DNA of 64,000 bases, from contig MNCI01017913.1 in assembly GCA_015680685.1 (NCBI GenBank), positions 2,404,544 to 2,468,543 on the forward strand. Direction: 5' to 3'. The position numbers and the translations under genes were made by a program. Of the stretch, positions 23,640-33,460 are shown one piece after another (the stretch's first letter is position 1; every line of letters starts with the position of its first letter). This DNA comes from Gnetum montanum (Eukaryota; Streptophyta; Gnetopsida; Gnetales; Gnetaceae). The notes below the pieces were generated by a model, which saw only the letters and a program-made list of their open reading frames with translations, was not told the DNA's origin and ran no database searches.

Positions 23640-24560
23640 GTTTCTACATATCTTTTTAACACTTGCTCTAATTGGTCCAAGGCTTGATCAAAGTTTGCTC
23701 CATAAGTGAAGAAGTCATCCATAAAGACCTCCATGCCATTCCCTATCTGTTATTGGAATATGCTTAGAACTAGTCATTGAAATATTGTAGAGGCATTGCA
23801 CAAGCCAAACGGTATCTATTTTTATGCAAACATTCCATGAGAACTACTGAACATAGTCTTGGCTTGGTCTTTTGTGGCTATTTATATTTGGTTATATCTG
23901 CTATATCCATCCAAAAAACTATAATAGCGATGCCCTGCGATGGTGTCTAAGACTTGGTTGACAAATGGTAATGGACATTAATCTTTGAATGTTGCAATAT
24001 TTAGTAGCCTAAAATCTATGTACATCCTCCATTTTCCTCCCTTTTTAAGCACAATAACTAAGGGGCTAACTGATTCACTATCATCAATAGGGTATATAAA
24101 CCTAGCCTTGAGAAGTTATTTGATTTCTTCCTTAACTACTTGCTTTAGCATTGGGTTCAATTGCCTCTGCAGTTGTCTTCAAGGCTTCATGGAGGGGTTG
24201 ATGTAAATTTTGTGCTAGCATATCTTAGGGTCTATTCTAGTTAATTTAGGATATGACCAAGAAGAGGCTATCAACCATTTATTTATCACATTCAATAGTT
24301 TCTATTTTTGTTGAAAAGCAAGCTTCGTGTTAATAATTACCAGTTTTCCATTTTTAAGGAATGTGTACTCCATACTCATGGGCAATGGTTTTAGTTCGAG
24401 GGGCTCCTACTTAAATTTCTCAAGGATTTCCAACATCCCCCAATTGATATTTTCAAGGCTAAGACTTGGAAGTTGGTGGCAAACTTTCTCTAATGCATCT
24501 ATCCTATCAATGTATGTGAAAGTCAAACCCTCAATTGGTTCCATGCATATGATTTAACTA
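23640..24560 (-). pseudogene. pol: RT of element D
   Basis: The leading segment (24557 down) reads EPIEGLTFTYIDRIDALEKV and LELKPLPMSMEYTFLKNG, the Athila/Tat pattern before RT. The fingers follow with stops (KGRKMEDVHRF, ATKYCNIQRLMSI). The palm carries GMEVFMDDFFTYGA at about 23700-23740, so the FMDD catalytic pair is intact. Several stops and shifts lie between, so the enzyme is not made. Confidence 0.8.
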
Positions 24561-24694
24561 CTTTTTTGATCAGCTATCAGCCACTGGGTGCCTTCCTATC
24601 ATGTGGCTACTTCATACAGGCATCTTTGTATCTTGATCACTTGTGCACACTAATTGCATGTACGTAGTGCTAAACTTTGCACAAACCATGACCT

Positions 24695-25330
24695 CTACAT
24701 ACAATTACACCCTATGTCACTATATGCGATGCATGGAACTTTCTTATTCTTGATCTTTTCAAATATATTTTCCTTTGATATTTCTAGGGAAAGATCGCAG
24801 ATTCCTAGGCGTGCGTCAATGGTGCTTAGCCATGCCCTTCCCATTATGATTGGGAAGTTCCCCTTACCGTTGTTCACCTGAATCACTAAGAAGTAAACTG
24901 GGTACAACCACCCACAACCAATGGTAACAATTTCCTCCACTAGTCCCAATGGAACAGTGATGGACTGGTCAGCCAACTCTAGATGGATGTTGCTCTTTTC
25001 CAATGGAGGTAAGTTCCAAGCCTTGTACATTTCTTGAGAGATTAAATTGACACTAGGACCTGAATCCAAAAGAGCTTTGCTTGGCTCATTATCAATAATT
25101 TGTAAGTATATCAAAGGACTCCCAGGATCAAAGAATTTCCTAGGAAGATGGCTAGCTTTGATCCAATCGGTGACGACATGTGTTAGCATGACCGTATGCA
25201 TTGAGTGCAGTTGTTGGGTTGAAGGAGGCTCTGAAATTTTGATTGATACTAAAAAATCTAAGGAATTAGCCACTTGTGATTGCAAGGGCTTCATTGGATT
25301 GTTGGTTCTAAAGAAAGGTCTTTTCTTCAT
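24695..25330 (-). pseudogene. pol: Protease of element D (long open frame)
   Basis: A 211-codon open frame. It reads DWIKASHLPRKFFDPGSPLI, YLQIIDNEPSKALLDSGPSV, NLISQEMYKAWNLPPLEKSN, IHLELADQSITVPLGLVEEI and GNFPIIMGRAWLSTIDARLG. The active site is LLDSGPSVNL and the C-terminal motif is PIIMGRAWL; both fit an aspartic protease of the Athila group. It is 60-70% identical by eye to the protease of E (60554-61120), showing a shared family. It is open throughout but isolated from neighbouring frames. Confidence 0.88.
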
Positions 25331-25339
25331 GTGGTTGTT

Positions 25340-25790
25340 GGAACCAACAATAGGTTGAGAGTTAACAGCCCTTGTGGCATTATGTTGTTGCGGCTAGGCA
25401 AGGAGTTCATCTTGCATCATGGGAGTAGAGCTATTGGTGGAAGAGATGTGGCCAAATGAGAAGGATAATATATGTGTGGAATATCACCCCTAAAATAGGA
25501 AGTCCCATAATACTCGCAGGCTTGGTAGTGATGTTGAGGAGTAACGTGACCAATATAGTCATGTGGAGAGATTGGGTGCTACACGTAATATCCATATGGG
25601 TCAGGTTTCCAGTAAGGATACTGTTTCCTTGGTGGTGCCATTTTCCATGATTATGGGTGCTACCACTGTTGATATTCCTCAATCAGTTGTGGTGGAGTTC
25701 CACTTGGATAATACGTTAAGGGTTGGTGGAACTGTCTTGGGTTTCCTTGGGGTAAGGTAACCTTCAAGGTGTTTGCCATTTGTTCAATCG
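25340..25790 (-). pseudogene. Proline/tyrosine-rich Gag-protease linker of element D
   Basis: Minus-strand reading gives APPRKQYPYWKPDPYGYYV, HPISPHDYIGHVTPQHHYQA and CEYYGTSYFRGDIPHIYYPS. The matching part of E (61316-61600) reads PDPYGYYVQQQISPSDSMSH and has a longer Pro-rich tract. It is low-complexity and probably an unstructured linker of the polyprotein. Confidence 0.6.
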
Positions 25791-27722
25791 TGGGTTGAGT
25801 GCATATACCCTAGACTCCTGCAGATGTGAGATTATAGGAAAAAATTCCTTAGGATAATCATATTGACATATCTCACATCCACTATCATTATCCACTATCA
25901 TTGTCTATTTCCAAATCCACAACCTCTTCAATGATGGCAACTTTGCCCTTATCCTTGCTACGTGCATGTTCAGCTTCTCTTTTTTTTCTTTTTTCACTAC
26001 TTTGCTCTCTAAACTCCTCTACTAATTTAAGAATAATTTAAAATATATTGTCTAGGGAATCCCACATGTGGTCTACCTTTGCTAATACTTTTGATGTCAA
26101 CTTTTGGATAGGCAAAGTTTTCCTATTCACCATTTCTTCGAGTGGCAACTCTTCTTCATCCTCATAAAATCTTACTCCCCTCTTCTAGAGGGAAGATCTC
26201 TATTATACTCTTCTACACTTTCTTTCTTCTATATCTCACCTTCTTCCCTAATAACTTTCTCCAATATTCTTTGAATTTTATGGGACCTAAGCTCAGATAG
26301 TCTTCCTTGGGCATAAGTCCCAAAGGTTCTTCTCGTTTCATGCCTAAGCCCATCTACAAGATGGCGCAATTAATCCCTTTGTGAATAACCATGGCTAGGA
26401 AAACAATGTAATAGTGCATAGTATTAGCCCATGGAAACATCCAAGGGTTCAAGTCCTCCTTGTTTCCATCCTTGGATTTGCTTTTGCAAGTTAGACACTC
26501 GGGAGTACGTTTGGTACTTGTCATTGGATAGTTCTAACATAGTACTCCACCTACAAATGAATTCCGATTCTAAGGACCGGTACCAGCTTTCCACTTCTTT
26601 AACTAGTGTCTATGGGAACAACTTAAGTTTTTTCCATTCATTCTCTATGTTTTGTAAGGAACATGCATCATGGAATTCTTGTAAGTGATTCTGAAGATCA
26701 ATGTTGTATCCCCCTTCAAATCATGGGATGTTATTCATATATAATCTCTTGATCCTACTATCTTTTTGGTGCATTGTTGGAATTCTAACAACCTTAGTTA
26801 TTTCTAACATACTTTGAGTAGTGAGTAGGGGTTTATCATGATCATCTCATCCATGGCATCTATGATGCCTACGTTGTTCCCTACTCTCCCTTGTTCTATG
26901 TTGTGATTCTCTAGAGTGCCCTTGTCTCCTTTCTTAGTTGTTTTGTTTATGACTTCCACTTTGCCTACCTTTATCCCCATGGTCTTTTTCTTTATGAATA
27001 CATTTGAATACTAAAGAAGAGGGTGAAGGAGATGATGAAGGTGAAGAAGAAGGAGAACCATCACCATGATAGTGTCTGCTACCTTCTCTTTGGTGGTCTC
27101 GACCTCAATCATGATTGTGATCAGAATGTCCACCTTTATCATGTGTTCGTGTTCCTTTTTTGAATCATTTATGACCATGGGTATTAGAACCTGGGTTATG
27201 AATAGTGGAATGAAGGTTTTGATACACAACCCCTTGGCCAAAGTCAAGGGAAGGAACATTGTTATATGGACAACTACCTGAGGTAGGTTCACCACCCTCA
27301 TTTTTTCTTAAGACATGTGGGACATCCTGGGACCACTTACCCTTCAAAGAATTATGATGTCTCTCCTGTTGCAAGTCCCTTTGATGTTGTTCCTCCATGG
27401 AATAGTATTCTCTCAAGTCATGATGTTGCACAACATATTCTATATGTAAGTGCTGCATGCCAATTCGTGTGACATCACGAAGAAGCATGCTTGGGACTGA
27501 ACGATCAAGACATAACACTATGTTACCTTCTAAGTCTCACCAACGTAGTTGTTTATCTTGATGGAGGATAAAGGTGAAGTATGGTATATACTCATTGGGA
27601 TAAATATATACCACTTGAAACTATTGAGGAACTGGTGGATCAACATCATGTGTATTATGTTGTCAATTGTTTCCTGTTTCAGACCTAGGTGGTGAAGCGC
27701 TTTCGTACGAAGGAGGGGACAT
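25791..27722 (-). pseudogene. gag: Gag remnant of element D
   Basis: The start ATG is at 27722 (MSPPSYESASPPRSETGNN), followed by IYPNEYIPYFTFILHQDKQL and DLEGNIVLCLDRSVPSMLL, then helices with LREYYSMEEQHQRDLQQERH. An acidic and histidine-rich segment follows (27011-27301 region). The capsid core reads FEGGYNIDLQNHLQEFHDAC, SLQNIENEWKKLKLFP and EVESWYRSLESEFICRW, then YALLHCFPSHGYSQRD (26250-26850). Element E supports the same start (63550). TAG stops and shifts break it. Confidence 0.8.
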
Positions 27723-27824
27723 ACTTGTCTATTTAGTGTGCAATGTATTGTTTTCATTTTCTCAACCAACCCTAAGGGTTCATTCCAATGATGTGAATGA
27801 TTTCCTAAGTTCTCAAACAACTAA

Positions 27825-27844
27825 GTCCCTAGCAATTAAGCCAA
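27825..27844 (-). other. Primer binding site of element D
   Basis: On the minus strand this reads TTGGCTTAATTGCTAGGGAC directly next to the 5' LTR. The better preserved E copy is TTGGCGTCGTTGCCAGGGAC. Both fit the TGGCGxCGTTGCC primer site of Athila-type elements. Confidence 0.7.
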
Positions 27845-28677
27845 TGATGAGCGGCAATGTACCCTACGCTCAACCATATGAATACAACTGTTTCACACAC
27901 AATCCGGTCAAATTTCAAGGACTAAGTGCTTATGCACCTCTATGGAACAAGGATAGGTTGGTTAATCATTATCTTCCTAAACTTACTTGTATGTCATGAT
28001 TGTATGGTTAAGTAAGCTTGAGGCATATGATTTTTATATCTTTTATATTTTTATGTCCTATGCTAATAAGGGAGGAGAGAGGTAACTAAGTGGCTAATTT
28101 AACTTAACTACGCATTAACTAAGTTCTAACTAATCCTAATACCAGCATCCATTCTCACTTGCCATACACATCCTGAACCAGTGCAATGCTGCTAGGATTA
28201 GAAAATGCTAATCGTTACTAGGTTATCAAGCGTTACACACATGCTTGAAGTAGTTGTACTAAGTGTATTTACTTAAGAAAGTGTAGGGTGAGAGAAGACA
28301 TTAATTAACTAGGAAATCATTTAATAACATCAATTAACACTAATTAATCTATTTTGGATGCTGCAAGGTTTATCATAAGTGTATCTTTATTGTCGTACAC
28401 AAGGTGTTCTCAGGTACACAATGCTCGAATAAAGATCCATTCACTTTATGAATCCTACTGTGGGCACGCAAAAATAATTTTAACTCTAGGAGGGAGAAAA
28501 GGCAAGAGTTCAACTGAGGATCTAACTAACTATTGCAAAAACAAGTGCACCCACCTCTTATTTATAGGCAAGGAGACAAGTCCTGATATCAGGTATCCGA
28601 CATGGCATGGTAGGCTCTGATATCGTGGACCCAATATTGCGGATATAATATCGCGACCCTAATATCATAGTTCATCA
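27845..28677 (-). repeat. 5' LTR of element D (right copy)
   Basis: On the plus strand it begins TGATGAGCGGCAATGTACCC and ends AGTTCATCA. It aligns with 18793-19607. The right end carries TGATATCGTGGACC, CAATATTGCGG, ATAATATCGCG and AATATCATAG in close order. Confidence 0.9.
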
Positions 28678-28682
28678 ATGAT

Positions 28683-28959
28683 AATGTAGGTTCTCTAGCC
28701 ATTAACAACATAGAAAAGGAGCAAGGGTCAGAGGTGGAATTTCCTAATGATGCACCCACAACAAAGGATGAGGATGAAGCATGTGAGGCACACCCACCTA
28801 AAAGGATAGAAGAATCCAACGACCTCCTAGAGGATGCTCTGTGGGCTAAGTTTCCCTTCAACGTCATAAGTAAAGGTCAAGGAGACTATTGCATAATATA
28901 GTCTAGGCCCTACACACCCCCTAATCTACATTGGATTAGGAAGCAACTACACAACTAAG
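28683..28959 (+). pseudogene. pol: Protease-RT linker of element C, exon end before pol intron
   Basis: In phase with 18792 after removing element D, the frame runs 92 codons: NVGSLAINNIEKEQGSEVEF, an acidic stretch, LLEDALWAKFPFNVISKGQG, and PPNLHWIRKQLHN. There is one TAG near the end and a final TAA that would be CAA before decay. It ends at ...AACTAAG followed by GTACTC, a consensus 5' splice site at 28960. Phase 1 fits the acceptor at 35280. Confidence 0.75.
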
Positions 28960-28989
28960 GTACTCCCCTTAGCCAAAATTCACTAGGTG

Positions 28990-29633
28990 CCTACCTACCT
29001 TTCACTTCTACACACCATGCATTTCACCTTTTTTCACTTACACTACATTTGTTTATGCATTTACATTTAGCTTGATTTTTTAGATCACACATTATTCAAC
29101 TTAGTTTATGTATTTATTTGCTTTTCTCATGCATTCTACTTATTTTACACATTTTCTTATTTAGTCTACCCTTTAGCAATTATTAGCTTATGCATAAAAA
29201 TATAAAAACACATAAAAATACAAAAAACCAAAATGACAAAAATAAGAGGTAGGAGTATGCGCAGCCCGCCATGATCCTAAATTGGCACCACGAGGGCCAA
29301 AATGGCCTTAAACTATCATCATGGCCTAGAATGGCCTTAAACTAGCATCAACCCTTCTACTATGGCCTTAAAATAGCATGGGGCTTGTAATGGCCTAGTT
29401 ACACTATCGTCGCATAGTCCTAACTTAGCATGTTAATTCATTGCATTATAAACATAACAAGTGCATAGAAAATAAAACATGAAAAGAAAAATTTTATACA
29501 TTACACATTAGGCATAGAAAATCCATCATATGAATAGCAGTAAATAGCATGAGCAACATCATGTGGAAAAAATATAGAAACAATAGCAAAAATTCCCAAC
29601 AGCAAGGGTACATTAGGTCATGCTCAACTAGTG
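28990..29633. other. Left part of pol intron, noncoding
   Basis: A T-rich, then A-rich stretch (28990-29240), then repeats of GGCCTTAAACTAGCATC at 29270-29430. It contains the 3' flank of the antisense gene. No plus-strand gene was seen. Confidence 0.5.
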
Positions 29634-29797
29634 GTGCTAGATGGAGGTGGAGGCTCCTATTCCTCCACTACGTTGCTAGGGCCCATAGCATTTCCTGATA
29701 CCTATAACATAACCATAGCAAATAGGCATCATTAGTAAGCAAACTTGCATTATATATGCTAACTCAAAATGAAAAATCATGAGCATAAAAAACTAAC

Positions 29798-30619
29798 TTG
29801 AGAGGGTCCCACATTGGTGTCCTCTAAAGGTAGCTTTTCAAGGCCAACCTCCAAGCACTAGAGGATATCGACCTTGAAAAATCATGTCCAATCCTCCTAG
29901 AAAAATTCAATCCCTGCAAAGATCTTATCTTTTTCCATGGAGGTCCATGCAAGCAGCTCCATCAAGAAAGTAGTAGGAGAATCCTCTTCCAAAGAGCTAA
30001 TAATTTCCCTCTCAAAAGCACTACTCACCACCATATACTGTGCGAATAACTCATATGCTTACCTTATGCTAGTCACCTCAAGAAACATCTTGGTGGTGAC
30101 ATTTGGTAGACTCCTTCTTGTACCATCGTAGGTATGTGTCACACTCTCACTTATATTTGTGCTTGTGGTTCTTCTAAGTTTTACCCCCACCAGTACACCT
30201 TTTTGTTCTAATTTTTCTAATCTTAATTCTTCTAGGAAAATACGTCCATCTATAGCCACTTCTCAATTAGCTCCCATGTGATCTCATTTTTGTCTCTAAG
30301 TGTCATCCAGTATCAAGCGTAATCTATCTCAGAGGTATGCTAGGTGTTGTCTCTCTAAGCTCTGGCTACCAAGAAATCATATCTTGATTGAAGATCATTT
30401 ATCTTCATATCTTGGTTGGCCATCCTCTCCTATAGCTCATGCACGTGTTTCCTTAGGTGCTCATTTGAGCACCTGAAAATCCATAATGGTTTCACATAGG
30501 AAAGCACAAACTTGTTTGATTTCTCATACATGTGATGAGACACCTGATAGATTTCAAGAGGGAGGTTTAAAAGGGAATCCACCTTTGCCACCTTGCTCAA
30601 ATCCCATCAAAGCTTAGGA
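29798..30619 (-). pseudogene. Antisense gene, exon 8 (coiled-coil region)
   Basis: Reads LSKVAKVDSLLNLPLEIYQV, SHHMYEKSNKFVLSYVKPLW, CSNEHLRKHVHEL, ERMANQDMKINDLQSRYDFL and LRDKNEITWELIEKWL. After a one-base shift it reads GRIFLEELRLEKLEQKGVLV, then a polar tail and FEREIISSLEED. Heptad-like spacing in the middle suggests a coiled coil. It ends PSQ/GTTAGT and joins in phase to the last exon, VSGNAMGPSNVVEE...PPPPSSTTS. Confidence 0.6.
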
Positions 30620-31296
30620 CTTGTAGGCATGCAACAAGTAATAAATCTTAGCCAATAACTAAGCATTTAAGCAATAGAGCAACATAGAAAAACAACATCT
30701 CACACATACCAAGCTTAGGATCTACCTACTACAGCTAGTCCACCATGTCCTCAATGATACCTTTCATGAAGGTAAATTTATCGAGCACATCTACCCACAA
30801 CTCCATGCAATAGGTAGACATGGGATAGCTGGTAGGGACATCTAATGCTATAACATAATGATGAAATTAGCATATAAATAAATAGATAAAGATGCTAGAG
30901 AAAGCAAGTAATGATAGATGGAAATCCAATATAATTACCTAGCAATCCCTCAGGCATAAGTGTAGGGGGCTCACCTAGCTGCATTCCATCAAATAGGCTA
31001 TCAAAAATTGGGGTGGAGCAACCCCTCCTCTTCTAAGTGCTAGAGGACTTCTACTACCTCATAAGGATCATCTCCCTATGCATCCTCCTCCTCAACTTGA
31101 GGAGGTGCTTATTCTGCTACAACTTTAGTTGCTACTCTTGTAGCCCTCTCTCTTATCTCTACAACACATATGCATACATAGAACATTAGCACATATGCAC
31201 ATCATCAGCTAATTAGCAATATAATAGTAAAAAATATAAAAACATGAATAGATATAAAAATACAATTTTGCATCTAGGAAATTTATAAATACTAAC

Positions 31297-31868
31297 TTGT
31301 AGTCATCTACATGTAAGCCTTGAAGCCTAATATGGATCTTCTTGTTTCTTGGCCTCCCGACCTCAGGGGTAGCCTCATCTATAGGATGTGGCCTCTTAAT
31401 CTCTTCCTTAGATGGTCCCACCATCTCTACAATATAGCGATCCACCTTGTTCATGTCCCCAATGCCAACTATGGGAACCTCACCTACACTATCACACAAG
31501 TAGTGTGACTACCCAATGGGACCCTTAGTTGTTACAAATAATGACTCATCAATCTCCTTTGGGGGATCCTACACACATGTAGTGATGAACATGTGCTTAA
31601 TCCATGGATTGGAGAGTTGCTCACAATCCTGCACAACCCATCACCCACCATCATGCACAACTAAGAGCTCCATAAACCTTCATAGGTATCCTACAAAGAA
31701 TGCAAAGTGGACATGGGACCCTGCCTAGATGTTAAATTATAGCCTAGTGATCTTCACATGCAAACCAGTGGTGATATAGGTAGCCCAATTAAACCTTGTC
31801 CCCTCTAGCAGCACCTCCTTCATCACCCATGCCTACTTCACCCTAAGGATCTTTCCTTGGGAGAGAAA
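31297..31868 (-). pseudogene. Antisense gene, exon 5
   Basis: Phase 0 with exon 4. It reads FLSQGKILRVK, AWVMKEVLLEGTRFNWATYI, TTGLHVKITRL, AGSHVHFAFFVGYL, RFMELLVVHDGG, CEQLSNPWIKHMFITTCV, DPPKEIDESLFVTTKGPIG, then a charged region MVGPSKEEIKRPHPIDEATP ending HVDDYK. The charged tail has a basic patch (GRPRNKK). No named domain was recognised. Confidence 0.7.
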
Positions 31869-31913
31869 CTACAAAAAGGCACAAGTGTAGAAAAGATGGT
31901 AGAACACTCGTAC

Positions 31914-32356
31914 CTTAGGAACAAGCACATCCTTGATTGGTATGCCCTTATGAGATCGGATGGCCCACAACCACTCCTTGACTACCCCTCTATGGTCCAT
32001 CTCCCTATTGGCCTTATCAATGATCATTGTGCCATTAGTAGGTATTCCAAAGATGTTGGCAAAGAAGGCCTCACTAAGGTTAAGCAGTACTATCACACCA
32101 TGCACTTGGGTGACAAACTACCTAATGTCACTACTAAAGGAGTTAATGATGATGACCATTTTAACCATTGTTATACTTAGGCTAAGGGCCAAAAATAGGT
32201 CCATCAACCCTACATGCGTGAGCCAAGCAATTAGAGCATCTAATGCCTTATGACACAACCCATGTTGTGCACACACCACAATGTCATACTTTATGATTAG
32301 GGTGGCCTATGTGTAGCCCATAGTGATCACTATCACCTCACCTAAGGCAACCATCG
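31914..32356 (-). pseudogene. Antisense gene, exon 4
   Basis: A 443-bp exon with only two stops, both TAG. It reads MVALGEVIVITMGYT, TLIIKYDIVVCAQHGLCHKA, LDALIAWLTHVGLMDLFLAL, FVTQVHGVIVLLNLSEAFFA, NIFGIPTNGTMIIDKANREM, DHRGVVKEWLWAIRSHKGIP and IKDVLVPK. It is bounded by TTGCAG on one side and AAG/GTACGAGTG on the other. It is the best preserved exon of the set. Confidence 0.7.
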
Positions 32357-32801
32357 CTGCAACAAAGGCAAAACAATGTTAGCATTATGCAAAGGCAAAC
32401 TAACAAGCATACACAAGCAACTACATAAGCCAAAATAGTATATGCATAGGTGGCACAAATGGGATGCGAGACAAGGGTGGCATTGCAAGAATCTCCTTGA
32501 TGTTAAGCTCACTATTAGCCCACTCCTAATCCAATCAGCCATGGATCCTACACCACTCATACACCTTCAAGTATTGAGTAGGGTAGACCTTTAGATCAAA
32601 CCCCACTTGCTCAAGCATGATTACCAAAACATTTGAGCTAGAAGAGAACACCTCTATGATGCTATGAGTCAAGGTTATAGCATCCACCTCATCATGTAGG
32701 CCCCCTTTATAAACTCTAAACCTTGTGTTAGTTATGAGCAGTTAGTAATGTAACATGGGCAAGTAGCAAAAATATACTATGAAAGCCATAATAGCACTTA
32801 T

Positions 32802-33254
32802 CCTCCAACAAAGTAGATAGTTCTAGGTGGGTTCAAGAATAGGATGTGCACTTGCAACATGATGAAAAGGGTGTTTCTCTTATTATAGAAACCAAGTCCC
32901 ATCATGTGCCATATCTTAAATAGATGTCGAGTGCTTCTAGGACCTCTGCCCAAACCACCCAGTCCATCATTGCTAGCAATAAGCTCATCTAATATGAACC
33001 TCAAGATGTCCTAATTAGCCCCAAGTAGCAACATCTCAATGATGGTGCTATCAGCCTTCACCTTCAAGTATGATCACATGATAATGCTAAACTACTACAA
33101 CAAATACTCTAGGAACTCAGGAGCCCCTAGCTGGAACCACACCGCTTGCTATCCCACTAGCATATCTAGCATAGGAATGTTGGGAAGAGGCTTTCTCATG
33201 TAGCACAAGATGCCCACGAGCTCCACAATGATCAAGATAGGCTTTAGTAGCACC
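32802..33254 (-). pseudogene. Antisense gene, exon 2
   Basis: Follows the acceptor GGTTGCAG. It reads VLLKPILIIVELVGILCYMR, KPLPNIPMLDMLVG, VWFQLGAPEFLEYLL, KADSTIIEMLLLGAN, ILRFILDELIASNDGLGGLG and RGPRSTRHLFKIWHMMGLGF, ending FLNPPRTIYFVGG, with five or so stops. The first 60 residues are strongly hydrophobic. Joined to exon 1 (MYPNEYQAHQID...CYICGAPR) the phase is kept. Confidence 0.65.
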
Positions 33255-33460
33255 CTGCAACCACCAAGAAGTGAACAAAGTATTAGTAGACACACATAGA
33301 TGCAAATTTTGGCATTAAATCATTAAAATCAATTAGCAGAATTAACATAATGTAACATGGATTAACAATTTTTTTTAATTTTGGCAATACACCTTGGGGC
33401 CCCACAAATATAGCACATCAACTAATCTATTTGATGTGCTTGGTACTCATTGGGATACAT

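Larger units (their letters stand above)
18793..28677 (-). mobile_element. Element D: Athila-like gypsy element nested in element C
   Basis: A minus-strand element of 9.9 kb with LTRs at 18793-19607 and 27845-28677 and near-matching 5-bp duplications. Its minus-strand order is PBS (27825-27844), gag (27722 down), proline-rich linker, protease, RT with an FMDD box, RNase H, integrase, 2-kb 3' noncoding region. LTRs differ by about 6% in a 155-bp stretch compared by eye, less than those of the host element C, as nesting demands. Element E (57.4 kb onward) is a second member of the same family. Confidence 0.92.
29634..33460 (-). pseudogene. Spliced antisense gene inside the pol intron of element C (unknown protein, about nine exons)
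   Basis: Read on the minus strand from ATG at 33460 to TGA at 29634. Approximate exons are 33460-33393, 33254-32802, 32721-32450, 32356-31914, 31868-31297, 31158-30939, 30847-30710, 30619-29798 and 29701-29634. Acceptors such as GGTGGTTGCAG, TTTGTTGCAG and TTTTTGTAG and donors such as AAG/GTACGA and AG/GTAATT are clear. Phase agrees at junctions 1-2, 2-3 (donor mutated GTAAGT to ATAAGT), 4-5, 6-7 and 8-9; it is unresolved at 3-4, 5-6 and 7-8. About 900 residues: hydrophobic N-terminus, central globular part, acidic linker, coiled coil, and a Pro/Ser/Thr tail. Stops are mostly TAG. I recognise no family. Confidence 0.7.

Noticed and set aside
25047-25358. Plus-strand open frame of 103 codons
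   Set aside because: It is the complement of the element D protease frame, which has the protease motifs.
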